A stretch of DNA of 56,341 bases from Pseudomonadota bacterium (GTDB lineage: Bacteria; Pseudomonadota; Gammaproteobacteria; Pseudomonadales; Moraxellaceae). Numbering within the stretch: the first letter of the stretch is position 1; each line of letters begins with the position of its first letter. Positions 1 to 8,137 of this stretch are shown here, in pieces. The stretch is from positions 1 through 56,341 of the forward strand of contig JAEWKT010000029.1 of the NCBI GenBank assembly GCA_023393635.1, written 5' to 3'. Made by a program: the position numbers and the translations under genes. The notes beneath the pieces were generated by a model. The model was not told the DNA's origin. It did no database searches and saw only the letters and a list, made by a program, of their open reading frames with translations.

Positions 1-331
1 CCACGTAGACGAGCACAGAAAACAGCAATTCAACAACGAAATCTGAATCCTGTGCTTGACTTGGAAATGTCTGTATAGGACATTTCTATTTGGTTATTAG
101 GTAGGACATTTCTACTTGGGAATAACATGAACTCTTTCAAAAACTCGAAGCATCTTAGAGTGAGTTTTGAATACAAAATGACAACCTTTACAGTAGACGC
201 CCTATTCGGCTGATTAATTTGGAAATTAGATATAATGATATAAACTATGCTAGCGATAGCACGGTAAAGTACCATAATAGAGCATTTAATAAATTAAGAA
301 CTACAGATATTTTGTTTTGGAATTTAAGATA
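1..331. other. Gene-poor left edge with short direct and inverted repeats
   Basis: No convincing intact gene is seen here. The plus strand has a 25-codon open reading tail ending at the TAG at 76-78, which could be the C-terminus of a gene cut by the window edge; I do not recognise it. Just after it, AGGACATTTCTATTTGG (77-93) recurs at 103-119 with one mismatch, and GAAATGTC at 64-71 is an inverted arm to GACATTTC at 79-86. Clustered short terminal repeats beside the end of an open reading frame recall the ends of some insertion sequences, but this is a guess. The rest is A/T-rich and featureless up to the Tai4-like gene. Confidence 0.35.
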
Positions 332-718
332 ATGAAAGTCGTCATTATACTCTTTAGTTGCCTGGTTACTAGTTTAATTACTAGCTCATGTTATGCAGCA
401 AGTTCTGTTAAACCAGTATTGCATCTAGATGAATTAAATATAAAAAATTTTGGCTTTAGTTATTGCCTCACTAAAAGTAAAGATAGCCTTTTAAGTTCTG
501 AAGCTTCTTTAGCCATGGGAGGGTACTTTCAACGTGGAAACTATGAAGAACCAGCGTACGGGAATCTGAAAAAATATGTCGATCACTATATTAAAGGTGC
601 AAATGATGTCTATCAAAGCACAGATAAGCCTGCAATATTAATGAACTGCCTAGATATGTATAATTCGGTTGAATATAAGGGCTTAATCGAACAGCAGAAA
701 AAATATTTAATTAAATGA
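332..718 (+). CDS. Tai4-like T6SS amidase immunity protein (orphan)
   Basis: A 128-residue exported protein. Residues 1-22 form a typical Sec signal peptide (positive start, long hydrophobic core, cleavage near CYA-ASS). The mature part has an FSYCL motif, a GYFQRGNYEE stretch and a late CLDMYNS motif. These resemble, from memory, the Tai4 family: periplasmic proteins that bind and block Tae4 peptidoglycan amidases injected by type VI secretion. An in-frame TTG at 317 precedes the ATG at 332, but the signal peptide starts at the ATG. No Tae4 effector or T6SS gene is nearby, so it would act as an orphan immunity protein. Composition is A/T-rich compared with the genes to its right, which suggests acquisition. 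It could be another small periplasmic family; the call rests on motif memory only. Confidence 0.6.
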   Translation: MKVVIILFSCLVTSLITSSCYAASSVKPVLHLDELNIKNFGFSYCLTKSKDSLLSSEASLAMGGYFQRGNYEEPAYGNLKKYVDHYIKGANDVYQSTDKPAILMNCLDMYNSVEYKGLIEQQKKYLIK

Positions 719-799
719 GCCGCTGTAAAGAGTCATACGGATTTTATATAGCTAGAAAATTTTAGTTTTTAGATGAATAGTAAAATTAATACCACTGTT

Positions 800-1633
800 T
801 TAATAACCATTACTTTGATAATCAACCACAAAATCATGAGCTTTCAAGCGAGAAACCTGACTATCAAAGTGGCCATCTTCGTACAAATCTAGCCAGCGAT
901 AGCCAGGGTTGATGGTATCTAACGTAAATGTGTCGCAATGTGGCTTAAATTGCAGTGAGGTAGAGGGGCAAGCCATATACATCACGTCGTTATGCACTTG
1001 CTCAAATTGCTGGTGTACATGGCCATGCAGTACCATTTTGACCTGTTTAAAAGGTGCAATGGTATTGAAAAATGCCTCACTGGTTTGCAGCATATGCTGG
1101 TCTAGCCAGTCACAACCCACCGCCAGCGGATTATGATGCAGCGCAATAATAATGTGCTTATCGTGCTGGCGTTTAAGTGCCTGACTTAAATAAGTTAAGG
1201 TAAGATCAGTAAAGCCGCCTGCAATTTCATCATGAATTGTTGAGTTGAGTAAAATGCAGCACCAGTTACCAATCACCACTTCTGTAGGCAGCAGGGTTAA
1301 GTTGAGGTGCTGTTTATAAGCTTCGTCTAAATCATGGTTGCCAGGAATACAAAAATACGGTGCCTGAATGGTTTGCATATCTGCTAAAAAGCGTGTGTAA
1401 GTGGCAGACGTTGATTGCTGCGCCACATCACCAGTATTTAATAGCAAATCAATTTGTGCTTGTTCTTGTGCAATCAGTTCAAGTACCGCAGTAAAGCTTT
1501 GCTGGGTATTTAGCCCCAACAGTTTGGATTGCGGATCGGCAAAAAGGTGCATGTCTGAACACTGCACCAGCCGAATCGGGCGCGTAGCAGCGGATGTAAT
1601 ATCAGAAGCAGGTAAGTCTATGTGATAAATCAT
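800..1633 (-). CDS. cpdA: 3',5'-cyclic AMP phosphodiesterase CpdA
   Basis: A 277-residue class III metallophosphoesterase that hydrolyses cAMP to AMP in the cytoplasm. The metal-binding motifs are in order: D27-x-H29 (CSDMH), G68-D69 (NTGD), G98-N-H-D101, an LHHNP histidine motif near 165 and HGHVH near 203. Length matches E. coli CpdA (275). The reading frame extends 24 codons further upstream into nudF, but an AGGAGG sits 10 nt before the ATG at 1633, so that start is preferred. It lies 31 bp after nudF on the same strand, the same tolC-nudF-cpdA neighbourhood as in enterobacteria. In relatives CpdA lowers cAMP and so tunes the Crp/Vfr regulon, including twitching motility. Confidence 0.9.
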   Translation of the reverse strand: MIYHIDLPASDITSAATRPIRLVQCSDMHLFADPQSKLLGLNTQQSFTAVLELIAQEQAQIDLLLNTGDVAQQSTSATYTRFLADMQTIQAPYFCIPGNHDLDEAYKQHLNLTLLPTEVVIGNWCCILLNSTIHDEIAGGFTDLTLTYLSQALKRQHDKHIIIALHHNPLAVGCDWLDQHMLQTSEAFFNTIAPFKQVKMVLHGHVHQQFEQVHNDVMYMACPSTSLQFKPHCDTFTLDTINPGYRWLDLYEDGHFDSQVSRLKAHDFVVDYQSNGY

Positions 1634-1664
1634 GACACCCCAGCCTCCTATGTTACACTGTGCT

Positions 1665-2285
1665 TTATTGGGAATTTTGTTGTAGCAGCAGCCATTGCAG
1701 TGCAATCACGACTGGACTATTTTTAAGATATTGTGGCTTAGACAATAGCTCCGTTAATTGATTATACTTTAACACATGCAATTTGATGTTTTCTGCCTCG
1801 CCCAGTACACCAAAAATCTGGTTTGTGTGACTTAGTTGGGTATCTGCAGCATATAAATGAAACAATTCATTACAAGCCCCTGCAGATGGATAAAAACTAT
1901 ACAAAAGCTGAGGATTCTCAATATCAATACCTGCTTCTTCCTGTGCTTCACGAATGACGGTTTGCTCAGGCGTATCACCGTCTTCAACTAAGCCTGCCAC
2001 CACTTCAAGCTGCCACGGGCTATGTGGGTCATCTATTGCCCCAATTCGAAATTGCTCAATTAGGCCAAAAAGTTGCTGCTTGGTGTCATAGAGCAATACG
2101 CCAGCAGCTTCAGGACGTTTGACCAGTTCACGCTCAATGGGCGCACTAAATTGTTGATCTTCAAATAATCGGTGCTGTAGCGTCACTTGTTCAATTTTGG
2201 CAAAGCCGTGATAAACAGTTTTACGTTTTAATACTCGTAAATCTTCAGCAAAAAACGACAAATATGAGTTTTTAGTGTTTGGCAT
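1665..2285 (-). CDS. nudF: ADP-ribose pyrophosphatase (Nudix hydrolase)
   Basis: A 206-residue Nudix hydrolase that splits ADP-ribose into AMP and ribose 5-phosphate. The Nudix box lies in mid-protein: G-LVEDG-D, seven residues, then RE-x-x-EE-x-G-I. The first acidic position of the box, usually Glu, is Asp here, a conservative change. A proline-rich SPWQLEVVAG stretch just before the box is typical of the ADP-ribose branch. The start is set at 2285, where AAGGAG lies 9 nt upstream; an ATG two codons earlier would sit too close to it, and the frame open to 2345 has no ribosome site. It is followed by cpdA and preceded by thiC, but a terminator separates it from thiC. Confidence 0.88.
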   Translation of the reverse strand: MPNTKNSYLSFFAEDLRVLKRKTVYHGFAKIEQVTLQHRLFEDQQFSAPIERELVKRPEAAGVLLYDTKQQLFGLIEQFRIGAIDDPHSPWQLEVVAGLVEDGDTPEQTVIREAQEEAGIDIENPQLLYSFYPSAGACNELFHLYAADTQLSHTNQIFGVLGEAENIKLHVLKYNQLTELLSKPQYLKNSPVVIALQWLLLQQNSQ

Positions 2286-2350
2286 TCGCATCAGCTCCTT
2301 TAAAATCAAATTGTTAAATATTGCGGATAGAATAAAATAAAGCATCAGAC

Positions 2351-2379
2351 ATAAAAAAGGCAGGGATAAACCTGCCTTT
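2351..2379 (-). terminator. Rho-independent terminator of thiC
   Basis: Read on the minus strand, AAAGGCAGG, a 6-nt loop and CCTGCCTTT form a perfect 9-bp stem followed by a T-rich run. It lies 20 bp after the thiC stop and before the nudF start, so it separates the two transcripts. Confidence 0.85.
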
Positions 2380-2398
2380 GTTCCAGCAATTACACTTT

Positions 2399-4303
2399 TT
2401 AAACCTCTTTATATAATTGACGGCCTTGCTGGTGGTATTCCTCTGACATGGCATCCATTCCTGCTTGCAGTACATCTTCTTCACTCAGATTCTGCCTGGC
2501 TGCATAATCCCTGACGTTCTGGGTGATTTTCATGGAGCAGAACTTAGGGCCACACATTGAGCAAAAATGGGCTGATTTGTGCGCATCTTTTGGCAGGGTT
2601 TCATCATGCATGCTGCGTGCGGTGTCAGGATCTAGCGCCAGATTAAACTGATCTTCCCAGCGGAATTCAAAGCGTGCCTTGGATAGGGCATTATCCCGCA
2701 CTTGCGCGCCTGGATGGCCTTTGGCAAGATCAGCTGCATGTGCCGCAATTTTATAGGTAATAATGCCGTCTTTGACATCTTTTTTATCGGGTAAACCCAA
2801 ATGCTCTTTTGGTGTGACATAACACAGCATGGCCGTACCGTACCAGCCAATCATGGCTGCCCCAATGGCCGAGGTAATATGGTCGTAACCTGGTGCAATA
2901 TCGGTAGTGAGTGGCCCTAAGGTATAAAATGGTGCTTCGCCACATACTTCCAGTTGCAGATCCATGTTTTCTTTAATCATGTGCATCGGCACGTGGCCTG
3001 GGCCTTCAATCATGACCTGTACATCATGCTTCCAGGCAATTTGCGTCAGCTCGCCTAATGTACGCAACTCGCCGAACTGGGCTTCATCGTTGGCATCCTG
3101 AATACAGCCTGGACGCAAGCCATCGCCCAGACTAAATGACACGTCATAGGCTTTCATGATTTCGCAAATATCTTCAAAACGCGTATACAGGAAATTTTCC
3201 TTGTGATGCGCCAGACACCACTGTGCCATGATTGAGCCACCACGTGACACAATGCCTGTTAAGCGATTGGCGGTGAGCGGCACGTAGCGTAATAACACGC
3301 CCGCATGAATGGTAAAATAATCCACGCCTTGTTCCGCTTGCTCAATTAAAGTATCGCGGAATATTTCCCAGGTCAGGTCTTCTGCCACGCCATCTACTTT
3401 TTCTAGTGCTTGATAAATGGGCACTGTACCGATGGGCACCGGTGAGTTACGGATAATCCATTCACGGGTTTCATGAATGTTTTTGCCCGTGGATAAATCC
3501 ATGATGGTGTCTGCGCCCCAACGGGTAGACCAGGTCATTTTGGCCACTTCTTCATCAATGGAGGAACCCAGTGCGGAGTTGCCAATATTGGCATTAATCT
3601 TCACTAAAAAATTACGGCCAATAATCATTGGTTCAGCTTCGGGGTGATTAATGTTGGCAGGAATAATGGCACGGCCTGCGGCAACTTCACTGCGCACAAA
3701 TTCAGGAGTAATGATTCTAGGCAAATGTGCGCCAAAGTTTTGACCCTCATGCTGACGCTGGTCAGTGCCTTCATACTGACGCTGGGTTTCGCGGATGGCA
3801 ATGTATTCCATTTCTGGGGTAATGATACCTTTGCGCGCATAATGCAGTTGCGTGACGTTATGACCTGCTTTGGCACGGCGCGGATTTTGAATATGAGCAA
3901 AACGTAGCTCAGCAGTTTTAATATCACGCGCACGTTGCTGGCCAAATTCAGACGATAGCCCGCTGAGTTTTTCAGTGTCGCCACGGGCTTCAATCCACTG
4001 GCTACGTAAATCAGGCAAACCTTTGCTTAAATCAATTGCAATGTCAGGGTCAGTGTATGCGCCTGAGGTGTCATATACCAATACAGGTGGGTTTTTCTCA
4101 CTGCCTTCTTTTGCCAGGCCAGTTGGGGTATCGGTCAGGCTAATTTCCCGCATCGGCACGCGAATATCTGGCGTTGAACCTTCAATATAAACTTTGCGTG
4201 AGGCAGGTAAAATGCGGGTTAAATCCTGTGCTTCTTGCTCGTGGCGGGAAGCTGGCTCGGATAAAGTTGGCTTGGGTAAAGAGGGATTCGTCAATTGGTT
4301 CAT
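2399..4303 (-). CDS. thiC: Phosphomethylpyrimidine synthase ThiC
   Basis: A 634-residue radical SAM enzyme that converts aminoimidazole ribotide to HMP phosphate in thiamine pyrimidine synthesis. The C-terminal cluster motif CSMCGPKFC (C-x2-C-x4-C) that binds the [4Fe-4S] cluster is intact. So are long conserved blocks such as NIGNSALGSSIDEEVAKM and EGPGHVPMHMIKENM. Length fits the family (about 630). The start is uncertain: the frame opens at 4330, but the ATG at 4303 gives an N-terminus like that of Acinetobacter ThiC; neither has a strong ribosome site. It is preceded by a TPP riboswitch and followed by a terminator, so it is a single-gene unit shut off by thiamine diphosphate. Confidence 0.95.
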   Translation of the reverse strand: MNQLTNPSLPKPTLSEPASRHEQEAQDLTRILPASRKVYIEGSTPDIRVPMREISLTDTPTGLAKEGSEKNPPVLVYDTSGAYTDPDIAIDLSKGLPDLRSQWIEARGDTEKLSGLSSEFGQQRARDIKTAELRFAHIQNPRRAKAGHNVTQLHYARKGIITPEMEYIAIRETQRQYEGTDQRQHEGQNFGAHLPRIITPEFVRSEVAAGRAIIPANINHPEAEPMIIGRNFLVKINANIGNSALGSSIDEEVAKMTWSTRWGADTIMDLSTGKNIHETREWIIRNSPVPIGTVPIYQALEKVDGVAEDLTWEIFRDTLIEQAEQGVDYFTIHAGVLLRYVPLTANRLTGIVSRGGSIMAQWCLAHHKENFLYTRFEDICEIMKAYDVSFSLGDGLRPGCIQDANDEAQFGELRTLGELTQIAWKHDVQVMIEGPGHVPMHMIKENMDLQLEVCGEAPFYTLGPLTTDIAPGYDHITSAIGAAMIGWYGTAMLCYVTPKEHLGLPDKKDVKDGIITYKIAAHAADLAKGHPGAQVRDNALSKARFEFRWEDQFNLALDPDTARSMHDETLPKDAHKSAHFCSMCGPKFCSMKITQNVRDYAARQNLSEEDVLQAGMDAMSEEYHQQGRQLYKEV

Positions 4304-4419
4304 GGCTTGATCCATTAATAATAAGTCCATTCGTGAAAATTGAACGAATCAAGCAATCCATACGCTAACCATGAACTGAACATCAAACATTAAAATACAG
4401 TGCAGGTTGGCAGAACTTT

Positions 4420-4527
4420 GCTTGATTCCTACGCTGGTATTAACCAGATCAGGTTCAACGGTACTTATACTTCACACCAAAATAGTGTTATATAATCTCA
4501 GCCTGTGATACAGGCGCTCCGTCAAGC
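4420..4527 (-). promoter_or_regulatory. TPP riboswitch (thi box) upstream of thiC
   Basis: On the minus strand the hallmark parts occur in order: CGGAGCGCC, then GGCTGAGA, a variable arm, then ACCGTTGAACCTGATC followed by TGGTTAATACCAGCGTAGG. The outer stem GCTTGA (4522-4527) pairs with TCAAGC (4420-4425). It lies about 117 bp before the thiC start. Downstream of it ATTCGT (4329-4334) and ACGAAT (4344-4349) can pair close to the start region. No T-run is seen, so control of translation is more likely than termination. Confidence 0.96.
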
Positions 4528-4755
4528 ATTTAACGTGTATTGATAGAGTAGTGCTTAATGATGTCATTGTCCATGCACAGGCCATAAAACAAAAACCATG
4601 GCAGGCATTGCGTATGATTTGGAAAAAAGCAGAGCCATCGCCCGTATTGATTCAATAATTGATCTTGTATCTGGGTGAAAAATTGCATAGCCTACAGCAA
4701 GCCATCTGTTTGCCAGTGTGTTAAATGATCAAAACCCCATGGCCAACGCCCAGTG

Positions 4756-6171
4756 ATGAAAAACAACGATGAAAAAACAATGATGAAAAAAAAGTTATGC
4801 TGTACACCTATTAGATCGTCTGTTAGCGCATCACATGGTTTTAAATTAACCGCCGTACTGTTGCTAGGTATGCTCAGTATCAACGGCTGGTCCATGGATT
4901 TGGTGCAAACCTATCAGTTGGCACTACAGCAGGATCCCGACTGGCAAGCCACGTTTGACCAGTATTTGGCAGATCAACAACAAGAAAAACTGGCACGCGG
5001 TGGGCTGTTGCCCGTGGTCGGGTTATCGGGCTCTATCACGCGCAATCGTTTTGACCCTGAGGACCCGCAAAACAATCAAATTATGGGACAAAGCATTAGC
5101 GCTGATGCTTCCACCACCAGACAAGGCGGCATATCGCTGCGCCAGCCGCTATTTCGGATGGATTTATGGCAGCAATATAGCCAGGCCAAAGTAGCCAATA
5201 ATTTAAATGACAGCCGTTATCTGGCCAGCCAGCAAACTTTTAATTTAAAAGTAGCTGAAGCCTATTTTGATGTACTGCGTGCCCAAAGCCTGATTAAAAC
5301 GCTAGAAGCCGAAGAAAACGCCTTACAGCGTCAAATGACCATGATGCAGGCGCGGTTAAAAGAAGGCGTGGTGGCGCGTACCGATGTGAGTGAAACCATT
5401 GCACAATATCAAAATGCGGTGGCGAATCGTATTGCGGGTGAAAATCAAATTATTAATGCACAAGAAAACCTGGCAGTGATTTTAGGCCAGTCAGTTCCCG
5501 CACTGGCACCTTTGGCCAATGATTTTGAGGCAGCGCCGCCTGTGCCCAATCAAGTTGAAAGCTGGGTCGCGTTAGCGCGACAAAAAAATCCGCAACTGGC
5601 ACAAGCCCGTTTTCAATATCAGATTGCCGAAGAAAACCGCAAGATTCAGCAAAGTGGCTATTATCCCCAGCTTGATGTGGTGGCGCAAACCACATGGAAC
5701 AAACAAACACCCACCACGCTATTTAATAATAATGGCCAAAATAGTGCGATTGGGCTTGAGCTAAATTTGCCACTGTATCGTGGTGGCCGTACCCAAACTG
5801 CCGTGACGCAAGCCGCGTATCAGGCCAGTGCCGCACGCAATCAGGTGGATGTGGCAGAACGGCAAGTAAGTGCCTCGGTACGATCTGCATTTATTAACTT
5901 AAATACCGATCGTGCGCGGATTAAGGCGCGTAACAATGCCATGCAATCTAGCGAGCTGGTCGCGCAGGCATCACAAGCCAGTTATGATTTAGGATTACGC
6001 ACCATTGTTGATGTGCTACTGGCGCAGCGCAATGCCTTTGCCGCACAGCAAGACTATATGAATGCGCGCTATGATTATGTGATTAACGTCTTACGCTTAA
6101 AGCAGGCAGCTGGCCAGTTAGATGAGCAGGCGTTAAGTGAAATTAATCAGTGGCTGGTCAGTAGTGAATAA
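4756..6171 (+). CDS. tolC: TolC family outer membrane channel
   Basis: About 471 residues. The N-terminus has a positively charged segment and a hydrophobic stretch near residues 30-45 (a signal peptide), followed by the typical TolC start MDLVQTYQLALQQDPDW. Two tandem OEP repeats follow, rich in heptad coiled-coil segments with Ala and Gln, as expected for the alpha-barrel. Mature TolC forms a trimeric channel used by tripartite efflux pumps and type I secretion. Start choice is uncertain: GTG 4753, ATG 4756 and a pair of ATGs at 4780/4783 are all in frame, and none has a clear ribosome site. No pump genes are adjacent; it shares its neighbourhood with nudF and cpdA as in E. coli. It is divergent from thiC. 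Confidence 0.88.
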   Translation: MKNNDEKTMMKKKLCCTPIRSSVSASHGFKLTAVLLLGMLSINGWSMDLVQTYQLALQQDPDWQATFDQYLADQQQEKLARGGLLPVVGLSGSITRNRFDPEDPQNNQIMGQSISADASTTRQGGISLRQPLFRMDLWQQYSQAKVANNLNDSRYLASQQTFNLKVAEAYFDVLRAQSLIKTLEAEENALQRQMTMMQARLKEGVVARTDVSETIAQYQNAVANRIAGENQIINAQENLAVILGQSVPALAPLANDFEAAPPVPNQVESWVALARQKNPQLAQARFQYQIAEENRKIQQSGYYPQLDVVAQTTWNKQTPTTLFNNNGQNSAIGLELNLPLYRGGRTQTAVTQAAYQASAARNQVDVAERQVSASVRSAFINLNTDRARIKARNNAMQSSELVAQASQASYDLGLRTIVDVLLAQRNAFAAQQDYMNARYDYVINVLRLKQAAGQLDEQALSEINQWLVSSE

Positions 6172-6276
6172 ATAAGCCAGATTGCCGTAAATATTACAAC
6201 ATGCAATCAACTGTACCTGTGTCATCAAGCTGTCATGAGTTTTTGTTGTAATTACTAAAAAATGATTGAGTGATCT

Positions 6277-7008
6277 ATGAGCACAATTCCAAAAGCAGGA
6301 TTTAACCACCATATTTCGTCGCAGTTTAATGAAAACCTGCAAGACGTGAATACGCAGTTTATGAGCATGGGCGGTCTGGTTGAACAACAAGTGGCCAATG
6401 CCATTCATGCGTTGCTAGATACAGATGTGGAGCTGGCGTTAAAAGTGCAGGCGGAAGACCAGATTGTAAACAATATGGAAAGCCAGATTGACGAAGCATT
6501 AACCTTAATCCTGGCGCGTCGGCATCCTGCGGCCAGCGATTTGCGCATGGTAATTGCCATTAGTAAGGCTAACACTGACCTTGAGCGTATTGGCGATGAA
6601 GCAGCCAAAATTGCCCGTATTGCCCAGGCCTTATGTGAGGAAGGTGAATCGCCCCGTGGTTATGTGGAAACGCGTCATATTGGCAACCAGGTGCGCATTA
6701 TGATTCATCAGGCATTAGATGCGTTTGCCCGATTAGATACCAACCAGGCTTTACAGGTGATGCAGGCAGATGGTGACATTGACCGCGAATATCAATCAGC
6801 CACGCGCACCCTCATGACGTATATGATGGAAGACCCGCGTTATATTAGCCGAGTACTCAATGTGCTGTGGATTTTACGCGCGCTGGAGCGGATTGGCGAC
6901 CATGCCCGTAACATTGCCGAACAAGTCATTTATATGGTGAAGGGAATGGATGTGCGTCATACCAGTTATGAAGCCATTGAACAAAAAATTCAGGGTGCGC
7001 AAAAATAA
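6277..7008 (+). CDS. phoU: Phosphate signalling protein PhoU
   Basis: A 243-residue all-helical protein with two PhoU repeats. Each repeat carries the metal-binding signature: DLRMVIAISKANTDLERIGD near 90-110 and a second ALERIGDHARNIAE near 205-220. PhoU is a cytoplasmic or membrane-associated modulator that holds the PhoR kinase inactive and limits Pst transport when phosphate is plentiful. Here it stands apart from pstSCAB, directly after tolC, and is closed by a hairpin terminator. A weak GAGTGAT precedes the ATG. Confidence 0.93.
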   Translation: MSTIPKAGFNHHISSQFNENLQDVNTQFMSMGGLVEQQVANAIHALLDTDVELALKVQAEDQIVNNMESQIDEALTLILARRHPAASDLRMVIAISKANTDLERIGDEAAKIARIAQALCEEGESPRGYVETRHIGNQVRIMIHQALDAFARLDTNQALQVMQADGDIDREYQSATRTLMTYMMEDPRYISRVLNVLWILRALERIGDHARNIAEQVIYMVKGMDVRHTSYEAIEQKIQGAQK

Positions 7009-7053
7009 GTAATGACCATAATAAAATAATTACAATGCTTAAAAGCAACCATC

Positions 7054-7090
7054 AAAAAACCCTCAGCTTGTATCAAACTGAGGGTTTAAT
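7054..7090. terminator. Bidirectional terminator between phoU and the convergent small gene
   Basis: AAACCCTCAG (7057-7066) and CTGAGGGTTT (7078-7087) make a perfect 10-bp stem with an A-run on the left and a T-run on the right. It can stop transcripts of both phoU (plus) and the minus-strand gene at 7110-7415. Confidence 0.85.
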
Positions 7091-7109
7091 GGATATCTAA
7101 ACGGTTGGC

Positions 7110-7415
7110 TTAGAACGCAATCTCACTTACCACATCAGCATCAATACCTTCATCTTCAAGGTGCTGTTTGATAATGGTCAGCTTGGCAGTTTTGCTGAGC
7201 AAATCTTTAGGAATTGCACCTGCATCATCCCATTGTTCGCAATAGGTTTCATCAGCACAAATTGCAGTTTGGGCTTTATTATTTACAGTGAAAGACAATT
7301 GGCAGTAATCGCCATCACAATTTAAACTGGTTAATTTGGCATCTACAGGGGCAGCAATAGCAGTGCTAGTGGCCAACAGAAAACCACCAGTAATAAATAA
7401 AATACGGTTTAGCAT
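7110..7415 (-). CDS. Small secreted protein of unknown function
   Basis: A 101-residue protein that I do not recognise. Residues 1-22 are a clear signal peptide (MLNR, hydrophobic core, AIAA before PVDAK). The mature part is about 79 residues and acidic, with four cysteines in two close pairs (LNCDGDYC and ICADETYC), suggesting two disulfides in the periplasm. The start at 7415 has GGAG 8 nt upstream; the frame runs 13 codons further back but without a ribosome site. It is convergent with phoU and shares its terminator. Its 5' flank holds an unusual set of inverted repeats (7683-7742). Confidence 0.7.
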   Translation of the reverse strand: MLNRILFITGGFLLATSTAIAAPVDAKLTSLNCDGDYCQLSFTVNNKAQTAICADETYCEQWDDAGAIPKDLLSKTAKLTIIKQHLEDEGIDADVVSEIAF

Positions 7416-7786
7416 AATCAAACTCCAGGAAAACAAACAACAACGCGCGATCAAAATTTGCGCGGAATATAGGGCAATAAGTGATCAAATGCAACTGAAT
7501 AATATGACTATTGAAATCAGTGACACTACTTGCTTTTAAAGAAGAAGAGCGTGGCAAAAAATTATAGTAATATAGAGCCAATGCTCTAATTATTAAGAAG
7601 AAAATAAAGTGAATAAAATCAATCCATAGTTAGAAGACTTCAGTGATTCCTTAAATAACAGCACTATTTTTGTGATCAGATGGGTTGCCTGGCAAGATAC
7701 TATTTAACTAGGCAACCTAACTAGACAAACCAGCCAGGCAACTGTGGGAATTTAAAAGCTGGCTTGATATTTTTACATTGTATTCT
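7416..7786. other. 371-bp intergenic region with competing inverted repeats
   Basis: No gene is seen. GGTTGCC at 7683-7689 can pair with GGCAACC at 7711-7717. The overlapping GTTGCCTGGC at 7684-7693 can instead pair, perfectly over 10 bp, with GCCAGGCAAC at 7733-7742. The two hairpins exclude each other. Neither is followed by a T-run, so they are not simple terminators. The region separates yggX from the small secreted gene (both minus strand). Confidence 0.6.
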
Positions 7787-8056
7787 TTACTTGGTATCAG
7801 TCCAGCCTTCAGCTTGTTCCACATCTTGATTACTAAAAAATAGCTCACGCTGTTCTTCTAAAAACGCCCGTGCAGCAGGCTCAAATGCATTTAAACGTTT
7901 TTCGTTAATCAACAAGGTTTGGTGTTTTAACCATTCTTGCCATGCTTGCTTGGAGACGTTATCAAATACTTCCTGCCCTTTTGCGCCAGGGAACGGTGCA
8001 AACTCCAGTCCTTCCATGTCTTTTTGATACTTACGGCAAAATACAGTGCGGCTCAT
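7787..8056 (-). CDS. yggX: Probable Fe(2+)-trafficking protein YggX
   Basis: An 89-residue cytoplasmic protein matching YggX over its full length: MSRTVFCRKYQKDMEGLEFAPFP at the start, including the conserved Cys7, and the WQEWLKHQTLLINEKRLN helix. Members protect Fe-S clusters against oxidative damage and may carry Fe(II). It lies 81 bp after argH on the same strand, so co-transcription is possible. In enterobacteria yggX follows mutY; here the partner differs. Confidence 0.93.
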   Translation of the reverse strand: MSRTVFCRKYQKDMEGLEFAPFPGAKGQEVFDNVSKQAWQEWLKHQTLLINEKRLNAFEPAARAFLEEQRELFFSNQDVEQAEGWTDTK

Positions 8057-8137
8057 ATAAATGTCCTGTTATGCAATCGCCACACGAAAGAAACAGTGTG
8101 ACGATTTAAAGTAAACCTAATTCTATTTGCTCACCTG

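Noticed and set aside
30..275. 81-codon minus-strand open frame at the left edge
   Set aside because: No recognisable domain, no clear ribosome site, and it runs through the repeat cluster; likely chance in A/T-rich DNA.
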